A DNA stretch of 64,000 bases from Cryptomeria japonica (taxonomy: Eukaryota > Streptophyta > Pinopsida > Cupressales > Cupressaceae): contig NC_081408.1 in the NCBI RefSeq assembly GCF_030272615.1, positions 615,226,476 through 615,290,475 of the forward strand, written 5' to 3'. A program made the translations under genes and the position numbers. Positions 56,876-64,000 of the stretch are shown piece after piece. How positions within the stretch are numbered: the first letter of the stretch is position 1; the number at the start of each line of letters is the position of its first letter. The notes beneath the pieces were generated by a model. That model was not told the DNA's origin. It saw only the letters and a program-made list of their open reading frames with translations, and did not search any database.

Positions 56876-57757
56876 TGTTAGGGTTCTCACAGATACTGAG
56901 AGGGGGGGTGAATCAGTATCTATCTGGTTATGAGATTTTCTTACAACTGAATATACAGAATATAAAGTAACAGTATACCGGTATGCAAGAATTAATGTAA
57001 ATAACAAAATCAAAAGCATCCACAAGAAAAGAACACCATAACACAAGATGTTTAACGAGGAAACCCGGTGTGGGAAAAACCTCTGTGGGATTTGTGACCC
57101 ACAATATTCACTTACTGGCCAATAAGAGAATATTACTTACAATAGGGGCCTACACATGCAGGAAGGCCAACTGCCTAGAGCTCACTGCTCAACAAGAAGT
57201 CACACTGACTTACAAAGAGGATTTACACAAATCCAATATTTTGTACTGCTTTACAATAGCATCTTCAATGCCATATTCAGTACCGGTTCTTGCTCTGTTC
57301 TTTACATATACCCTTGACCTACAATTCGCACATTAGGTCTGCCTTATATTTTATTTATTATATACTCTCTATCTCCTACAAATGCCTACAATGATCTCTT
57401 TTATATACAAGAGTCATTTTACATTTTGCCAAGTCGGCTTACAATGATAAACAAAATATTACATATCAAAAATCCTGTCGGCCTCTGTGCCGGTATACAT
57501 ATTTCCTTCTGTGTTGGTGTACATCTTCTGTGTCGGTGCCGATGTACATTGATTTTGTTGATGCTGGTGCATTGTTCTGTTTGAGTAATGCTTTGTCGGT
57601 ATAATGTCTTTGCCGGTGCCATAGGATTTTCAAGGTTGCTTGTGTAATGCTTTGTCGGTATAATGTCTTTGTCGGTGCCATAGGATTGCAAGGTTGCCAT
57701 CAATGACAAAACCTTAAATCACACACAATGTCTCATTGGAGTGTCCATATGCCAATA
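56876..57757 (-). repeat. 5' LTR of element F (882 bp)
   Basis: Partner of 42451-43333. The start has decayed from TGTTGG to TATTGG. TATATAAAAGAG at 57396-57407 (minus). Flanked on the right by the GTAAT duplication. Confidence 0.92.
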
Positions 57758-58322
57758 GTAATGTTATGAAGCAGATCTTATCATACATAGAAGGTGTTAT
57801 ACAGAGATCATTTGTACTTGTTGTCTCCCTAACAGTTGCAGCAAGAAAATCCTCTTACAAGGTCACTTCTAACAGGGTGCAGTCAGATCCTAACAGTTCT
57901 GATCATTAGATCCTCTAGCTAGGTGACACATTAGCTTGTGTTTTCAAATCCCAATTACTTGGGTAGCTCCTAACAAGGATCGTCCTCATAGGCCTTTTTG
58001 TAAATCTCTTAACCAGGCTTAGACACTTCTAACAGGGTGTGCCCCTAACTATGTGTTGTAGACTTTAATCAATCAGATATTTGTACTGTAGATAGTGGAT
58101 CTTGTGGGTACTAACTCTCATCGTAGTTTTTCCCATTTGGGTTTTCCACGTATAAAATCTTGTGTCATGTGGTTTATGCTTTGTGTGGTGATTTCATACT
58201 TGGTGTTATTTCTTACATGTCTATTGAGTTTTAAGTTGGTGAAATTGATATTCTGAATTTTATTGTTTTTACTATCACTGATTCACCCCCCCCCCCCTCG
58301 TCAGTGCCTTATAAGTTCATCA
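57758..58322 (+). repeat. 5' LTR of element G, right part
   Basis: Continues the LTR after the insertion of F. Contains degenerate CTAACAGGGT motifs (57830-58050), the box GTAGTTTTTCCCATTTGGG with GTTTTCCACGTATAAA (58125-58160), and the C-run box at 58280-58300. Ends TTCATCA. Confidence 0.85.
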
Positions 58323-58324
58323 AT

Positions 58325-58337
58325 TGGTATCAGAGCC
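58325..58337 (+). promoter_or_regulatory. tRNA-Met primer binding site of element G
   Basis: TGGTATCAGAGCC, a perfect match to the copia-type site, two bases after the LTR end. Confidence 0.9.
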
Positions 58338-58390
58338 TAAATTCCTTAAGGATTAAGTGCTTGGAAGGGATCTCTAATCCTAAGGAAAAT

Positions 58391-59140
58391 ATGGGTAAAG
58401 GAATGAGCTATAGAGAGATGGATAGAGAACTTGTTGAAAGCAAGGTTGAGCTAGAAATACTAAGTGGCAAGTATAAGACATCACTAGCTAAAAGGAAGGA
58501 ACTAACTAGACAATTGTTGGAGATCTCTGATAGAAGTTCTTCAGATGAGGTGAACATTGATGCACTAGTTGAAGAAGTAGGGAAGATAAATGGTGAGAAG
58601 ACTAACCTAAGAAGAGAGATGGAAGCACTTACAATCCGGATAAGTGAGGAACTTGAAGCTAGAAGAAAGGCTAAGGATCAAATCCGAGATAAAGAGCATG
58701 AAATCTTTAAGATCAAGTAGGAGAATGGAACTTTGTATGAGCATTGGCATGAGGAGAAAGAAGAAAAAGAAGCATTACAGTCTGATATTGAAATGGCAAT
58801 GTCTCTTAGAGAGACCCTCATGAAAAGAAATGAAGATCTTACAAAGGAACTTGTCGAGGCCCATTAGAAGCTTTATAAATTCAACAAGAGATCCTCTATG
58901 CTGGATGAACAGATCCAATTTCAAAGGATGAAAGGTGATACATCTGGGTTAGGATACAATAGATCTGAGAAAGGTGAACCTTCCGATACCAAGAGCGACA
59001 TGCATGAAGGTAAAACTGCTCCCAAGGCTCAGAAGCCTACCGGTAAGAAAGCTTACAAACCCGTTTGCTATAACTATCATAAACCAGGACATACTGCTAA
59101 TGTTTGTAGAAGCAAATCCGATGCATGTAGTTGCATTACA
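58391..59140 (+). pseudogene. Element G ORF1: coiled coil and CCHC knuckle, 3' truncated
   Basis: ATG at 58391 (MGKGMSYREMDRELVESKVE), then Glu/Lys/Leu-rich coiled coil, in one frame with two stops (58720 and near 58867). MKGDTSGLGYNRSEKGE is the family motif seen in E and F. One knuckle remains: CYNYHKPGHTANVC, with the second Cys replaced by Tyr. The frame runs into gypsy sequence after 59140. Confidence 0.82.
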
Positions 59141-59149
59141 GTCATTCTG

Positions 59150-60061
59150 GAAATGGGAGGTGGAAGGCGTGGCACCTTTAATGACTATTCTAGCCGGGTT
59201 TGGTCTGCTTTGGGAAGAAGGAGGATTAACTCCTTGGATGGTTATGACATTGACATGATTGTTTGCAGGTTCAGTACGACTTACTAAAAAATCAAAACCG
59301 GTTACGTGATTAGCATAGTCATAATCCATTACGTTAGATGATGAGCCTTTTCCTTTATCATGCTTTGGGAAGGGTTCTTGGTACATTTTGAGTTTGTCAT
59401 TGTTATTACCAGGTTTTGCATTTGCTACCTCAATCTCACCTCTATCAATGAGATCTTGTATGTAGATCTCCAGTTTCATACACTTTCGTGTATCATGTCC
59501 CTTGATATGATGGTATTCACAATACTCATTTTCATTATACCATCTTGGTTTAGGTTGATTGGGATCAAATGGGTGAGTGATTGGAAAAACCACTATACCT
59601 ACTTGGACAAGTTGTTGAAACACCACTTCAATAGGCTCAGCAAGAGGAGTGAAATCTTTTGGAGTCCTGTTATTTGATTGGGGTGGTCTTCCTTGGATTG
59701 AGACATTGTTGTGAGGTTTTTGAGATTGATTTGAATTATTTTGATTGTTGAATTGATGAATATTGGTGGTGGATTTTGGGGGAGTGGCCACGGTTTGGAC
59801 CTGCTTCACATCAGTTACACCATCATTGACCATGTTTTTATTTTTAGCCCAGAATTTTGGCTTGTCGTTATGATAAGAGGAAGAACTTTGTGATGACTTC
59901 TGGTAATGTTTCAAGGTTCCTTCCTCCAACAAGACACATTCGAGGGCGAGGCCCTTATCGGTCAATTTTTGGAAGGATTTGATACATTGAGATATTAAAG
60001 GTCTTGAAAGTTCAGGCACCAAGTTCTTTTGAAATAGTTCAATTTGATGTTGTTTTGGCAT
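59150..60061 (-). pseudogene. Element D gag C-terminal half with zinc motif
   Basis: KQHQIELFQKNLVPELSRPL, PKFWAKNKNMVNDGVTDV, a Gln/Asn-rich spacer, CEYHHIKGHDTRKC (C-x2-H-x4-H-x4-C) and LIDRGEIEVANAKPG, then GFDFLVSRTEPANNHVNVIT. In frame with the capsid part; one TGA (from CGA) lies between them. Past 59150 the open frame is not gypsy sequence any more. Confidence 0.88.
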
Positions 60062-61316
60062 GTCCCACTGGAATTTTTTGATAAGATGTCACCATCTTTG
60101 TAGGAAATTGGCGAAGGTTTCTCCAGGCCTTTGTTTTGTATTACATAGGTCCATCATAGAAACATCATTACCCATGTTGTATGCATAGTGGGCCACAAAT
60201 TTTTCTGCCAAGTCTGGAAAAGAGACAATGGAACCTCGTGGTAAAGATGAGAACCATGCCAGGGCGTCTCCCGTGAGTCTCTTGGGAAAGAGTCTGCGAA
60301 GATAAAGGTCACTATAGGAGACTTCTTGGCATAAGATGTGGAATTCATCGACATGGTCGCGAGGGTCTCCTTTGCCTTCATACTTGGTGAATTTAGGGAT
60401 CTCAAATCCTAGGGGATACGGTGCAACTGATATAGATGGGTAATAAGGACAAGGGTAAAACTCTTCGAATGAGTAAGCTTTCCTTTTATTAGTTTTTTCT
60501 TTCATGTTTTTGATGATATTCTTCATGTCTTGAATTTCCTTGATGAGGTCTTGTTGTGGACTTTGATATTGATGAATTGTATCTGCCCCAAGAATTGGAT
60601 GAACTAAAGAAGGTGCACCACCACCAATATATTGATATGATGAGGAAGTGGGAATGTGGGATGTGATGACCGATGTTGCTGGGGTTCGTGTGATAGTTGG
60701 TTGCGATCCGCCGACTGTTGTGATGGGATTGAATGCGGTCTGGATAAAATTTGCGAAATTGTTGGGAGAAAGGGAAGTTTGTGGAATAGAAATATGTGGT
60801 TGAATAGAAGGAGGTGGTATAGAAATTTGTTGGAGAATGGATGAGATTGGATTTGATAGTGGTATGGATGGTAAGGAGGAAGAAGGTGGGAGGTGTCGCG
60901 GGTGGCATTGATTGGGGTTGGATGATTGATGGGGCTGCAATTGATTGAATTTGAATAGTAGGTGCAACACTTTGTGTGGGAGCGAGGTCTCCTTGTGGTT
61001 GTTGGATGAGAGCGGATCTATTAAATTCAGGAGGAAGTTGAGCTCCATGTTCAAGAAGATTTTTTAGAAGTGCAGTAGGATTGTGTTTAATAAACTTTTC
61101 TATCATCTCTTGGTTATAATAATCCGCTAGGAAAGTTTGCACTTCCGGACAAAGTTCATCTTGGTTAACCATGTCAAGATTTTGGCTTTGATCTTGATCG
61201 CTTGGTTGCCCACTTTGTGTATGATCTTGCATGGGATCTTCATATAGGACACCAATGTCTGGCATGCCATATTGTTGATCAGCCATCTTTTTCTTTTGGG
61301 ATCGAGTTGCGACCAT
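60062..61316 (-). pseudogene. Element D gag N-terminal half and capsid
   Basis: ATG at 61316 (MVATRSQKKKMADQQYG), an acidic/Gln-rich leader (LLEHGAQLPPEFNRSALIQQ), and a frameshift near 60900. A Pro/Ser/Ile-rich spacer follows, then the capsid: IPKFTKYEGKGDPRDHVDEF, RLFPKRLTGDALAWFSSLP and GETFANFLQRW. Capsid of the Retrotrans_gag type. The two overlapping open frames here are the halves of one broken gene. Confidence 0.88.
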
Positions 61317-61324
61317 ACACGATA

Positions 61325-61805
61325 TTTGTGATGAAAAGACTTAGGAAAAATGTGATGAAATGACTTAGAAAATTTGTGATGGAAGGATTTTAGAAACTTG
61401 TGATGAAAGGACTTAAGAAATTTGAGAATGAAAGGACTTAAGAAATTTGTGATGAAAGGACTTAAGAAATTTGAGGATGAAAGGACTTAAGAAATTTGTG
61501 ATGAAAGGACTTAAGAAATTTGAGGATGAAAGGACTTAAGAAATTTGTGGATGAAAGAACTTAAGAAATTTGTGATGAAAGGACTTAAGAAATTTGAGGA
61601 TGAAAAGAATTAAGAAATTTGTGATGAAAAGACTTAAGAAATTTGAGGATGAAAGGACTTAAGAAATTTGTGGATGAAAGAACTTAAGAAATTTGTGATG
61701 AAAGGACTTAAGAAATTTGAGGATGAAAAGAATTAAGAAATTTGAGGATGAAAGGACTTAAGAAATTTGTGATGAAAGGACTTAATAAATTTGAGGATGA
61801 TTGAT
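61325..61805. repeat. Minisatellite of ~25-27-bp units in the 5' leader of element D
   Basis: About 18 units of 'GATGAAAGGACTTAAGAAAT' plus TTGTG or TTGAG; the two unit types often alternate. No spacers between units, so not CRISPR-like. Ends just upstream of the gag ATG (minus sense). Confidence 0.9.
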
Positions 61806-63687
61806 GAAGAAAGTATGGTAGTGATGGTTTAGAAGAAAACTTGATGACTAGGTTGTCTTTGGCATGAACATGAAGGATCTATTTAAATGGCAAGTTGTAT
61901 GAAGGGATATGACCACCCTAATTTGGATGATAGTAGGTGTTTCAAGGGACAAACTTAAATGTTGACGTAGAGGATAAACTCTTAGCTTCTCTCTTAGGCT
62001 TATGAAAAATGGGACGGACGGAGTTTTGACGTAATTTTGAACTTGGTGTGGGTAATAACTTGGACAATTTGTTTGTGTCTTGACAAATATTTTTGCAAAG
62101 TTTTTTGGGGATAGTGATGTGTTTTTAGTCTACTCTTGGCAAGTATGTATCAAACAAAGCAAACACAATGATTAAATGCATATTATCTCAAAGACACTCA
62201 TGCTCATATACAACATTCTTAAGGCTGGGAAGTACAATAGTCATTGAATCCCAATTGGTTTCCCATCTACGCTTAACTAGAGCGGACACTTAGATGCTTG
62301 ACCCCACTGGCTCCCCTCCACGACACTCACTTCTCGGGGCAACCAAGCATCAATTCCCATGAAAACTCCTCATGGCGAACTTTGTGTCTCTACTAAGGGC
62401 CATAAGAATATGGGCTACTTCAGAGGTTTGACCTCCTATACCAATGACTAGAGGGTTTTTGGCCACTATGAACAAGGTGTTTAGTAAGTCTTCCCATTAG
62501 GAGCTACCCTTCGAAGTTGCGCAAGCGCAATTGAGGCCTATAGCCCAACGAAGCACCAAGAACTTAGTAGTTACGCAAGCATGATTGAGATCTCTAGGAT
62601 CCTACTAAGCACCCAATGTGAGAGTGAACTCTCATATAGCCCCAACCATTAACCCTTTCATAGTCAATGGCCTATTTATTATAGTGAGTTGGGAACCCCA
62701 GGTCTGGGTGTACTCACTTGAGCCGTTCCCCTCTTACCTTCTCAAAGAGCAAGTTGGGAGGGCAGACCCGCTAGAGATAAACACACAATCAAACAAGAAA
62801 AGGTTGGAGGGTCTGGATTTCTGATCATCTAGTAAGATGAGAGCATACTTTCCTACCTTTACGCTTTTCTTAAAGACACATAAGACAATGGTTCATTCCA
62901 TTTTAATTAATATCTAGGTGCCTAATTTAAATAAATGCACAATATTTGGTTGAATCAGCTAGGCAACCTGCAAAACCACTTGATTAGTAGTTTGAAAAAT
63001 GGAGTCTTCAAAAAGCGTCCTGCAAAACAACTTGATTAGTAGTTTGGAAAAATAGTCTTCAACAAGTGTCCTGCAAAAAATCAACAAAATGACAAAAATA
63101 TTAATTTTTTTTATTTTTTGGGAATAAATAGAAAAACATGAATAAAAACTTTTTTACTAATGACAAATGTGGATTTGAAGAAAGCTTTGATGGGTAAATG
63201 GGGTTTGACTAGGTTTTTACCACTTTCTAAGGGATATGCAAGTGAAAAAATGGGGATTTTGGAGGAGAGATGAAGGAATGGGAAAATTTGTCCAAGAGGG
63301 ACAAAGAAGCAAAAGTTGAAGATGGATAATATGGGAAAAATTTGGAGGTGATTGGATGAAAAGGGAAGAAGTTATGGCAAACCCTAAAAATAGAGAAATA
63401 TGGGATTTTGGGCTTCAAAAAGTGGTTTTTTGAGATAAGGCCTCCAAGGAAGAAAATGTGGAAAATGGCAATGTAGAGAATATGGTGAAGTTTGAAGGGA
63501 AATGGAGTCAAGATAAAGAAGATATGGCGAAAAAACATAATTTTTTTTTTTTTTGTAACCCTAGATTTAACATAACAGAAACCCTAAATTTAACAAAACA
63601 GAAACCCTAGATTTAACAGAGCAGACAGAAACCCTAGATTTAATAGAGCAAATTGTCGCACTAAATAGAATAAAATAAAAATGTCAA
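61806..63687 (-). other. 5' leader or LTR of element D
   Basis: No convincing ORF. 62200-62880 has gypsy leader sequence resembling 26280-26950. 62990-63075 holds a short direct repeat 'GTCCTGCAAAACAACTTGAT'-type. 63100-63640 is A/T-rich with a T run at 63541-63554 and three 'AACCCTAGATTTAACA' words. Confidence 0.5.
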
Positions 63688-64000
63688 AGGTCCGGATTTC
63701 TGATTGTCTAGATAGACGAGCATACTCTCCTAATTTCACACTTTCCTGCGGGCGGACAGATTATATTTAAACGCAGCAGATAACAGGAAATAAATAAATC
63801 AAATGCAGACTACAGTTAGCGCCTAAAATTTTCAGACAGATTAACAAAGCAGACAATAGCACTACACAGATAGAAAAGTGTCAAAGGTCCGGATTTCTGA
63901 TTGTCTAGATAGACAAGAGCATACTCTCCTATTTTCACACTTTCCTGCGGTCAGAGCATATAGTCGTGCTAAACATAATAGAAAAGTGAAAAGTCTGGAT
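63688..64000. repeat. ~193-bp tandem repeat at the right edge
   Basis: 'AAAGGTCCGGATTTCTGATT' followed by GTCTAGATAGAC and a TTTCACACTTTCCTGCGG block occurs at 63688 and again at 63881; a third start (AAAAGTCTGGAT) touches the window end. A diverged relative lies at 62805. Confidence 0.75.

Larger units (their letters stand above)
42451..57757 (-). mobile_element. Element F: LTR retrotransposon without pol, split by element C
   Basis: Minus strand: 5' LTR (56876-57757), tRNA-Met primer site, ORF1 (coiled coil and four CCHC), ORF2 (~1022 codons), polypurine tract, 3' LTR (42451-43333), with the target duplication GTAAT. Without the 8.6-kb element C it is ~6.7 kb. No protease, integrase or RT. 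It is the best preserved member of the E/F/G group: ORF1 has one stop and ORF2 two. Confidence 0.92.
41844..59150 (+). mobile_element. Element G: LTR element with coiled-coil/CCHC ORF1, 5' part only
   Basis: The 5' LTR is split by element F into 41844-42450 and 57758-58322. A perfect tRNA-Met primer site and an ORF1 with coiled coil and a CCHC knuckle follow. The element is cut at about 59150 by the truncated gypsy element D, so ORF2 and the 3' LTR are not visible. Architecture of the visible part matches E and F. Confidence 0.78.
59150..64000 (-). mobile_element. Element D: Ty3/gypsy element, gag half and 5' region
   Basis: Minus-strand gag (59150-61316) is cut at its 3' side near 59150 by the junction with element G; the 5' region runs off the right window edge. 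Related to the gag of element A in order and motifs. No protease or pol is in the window. Primer site and LTR limits are not resolved. Confidence 0.8.

Noticed and set aside
61325-61805. CRISPR-like array
   Set aside because: Units are directly adjacent with no unique spacers, and the setting is a plant retroelement.

Overview
This window is intergenic DNA of a large, repeat-filled plant genome. I see no ordinary host gene. Every coding signal belongs to a transposable element, and most elements are nested in one another. Plant-type Ty1/copia, Ty3/gypsy (Tat-like) and L1-type LINE elements plus a plant mobile domain (PMD) show that it is a land plant. A gymnosperm would fit the size and age of the nest, but nothing here is diagnostic.

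Layout. 1-6287: minus-strand Ty1/copia element (Copia-1), cut by the left window edge, with one 1.5-kb LTR and an internal IN-RT duplication. It sits in an older plus-strand copia (Copia-2), whose pieces lie at 6288-8569, 30718-31119 and 38852-39446. Copia-2 is split again by two insertions. The first is a ~22-kb minus-strand Tat-like gypsy element (element A, 8570-30717) with an antisense, intron-containing PMD gene. The second is a full-length L1-type LINE (31120-38851, with target duplications). Element A itself contains a nested plus-strand LTR element without pol (element E, 11276-16891), a 1.5-kb copia-type LTR (26975-28452) and a 329-bp miniature LTR element whose LTRs contain a tRNA-like sequence (25201-25529).

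39447-41843 is a third copia remnant with a 1.6-kb unclassified insert. From about 41844 a plus-strand element (G) begins. Its 5' LTR is split by minus-strand element F (42451-57757, TSD GTAAT), which is split by gypsy-type element C (43507-52104, TSD CAATG). From about 59150 to the right edge lies the gag half and 5' region of another minus-strand gypsy element (D).

The most interesting content is: (1) elements E, F and G, which have copia-type LTRs and tRNA-Met primer sites but no copia gag-pol; all three carry a coiled-coil plus CCHC ORF1, and E and F also share a large ORF2 of unknown function; (2) the miniature LTR element with a tRNA-like module in both LTRs; (3) element C, with 1.68-kb LTRs, a tRNA-Trp primer site and one uninterrupted 1075-codon ORF whose protease-like domain lacks the catalytic Asp; (4) the antisense PMD gene. 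E, F and G probably depend on copia elements for reverse transcriptase and integrase, and C on a gypsy element; this is inferred from LTR and primer-site similarity.
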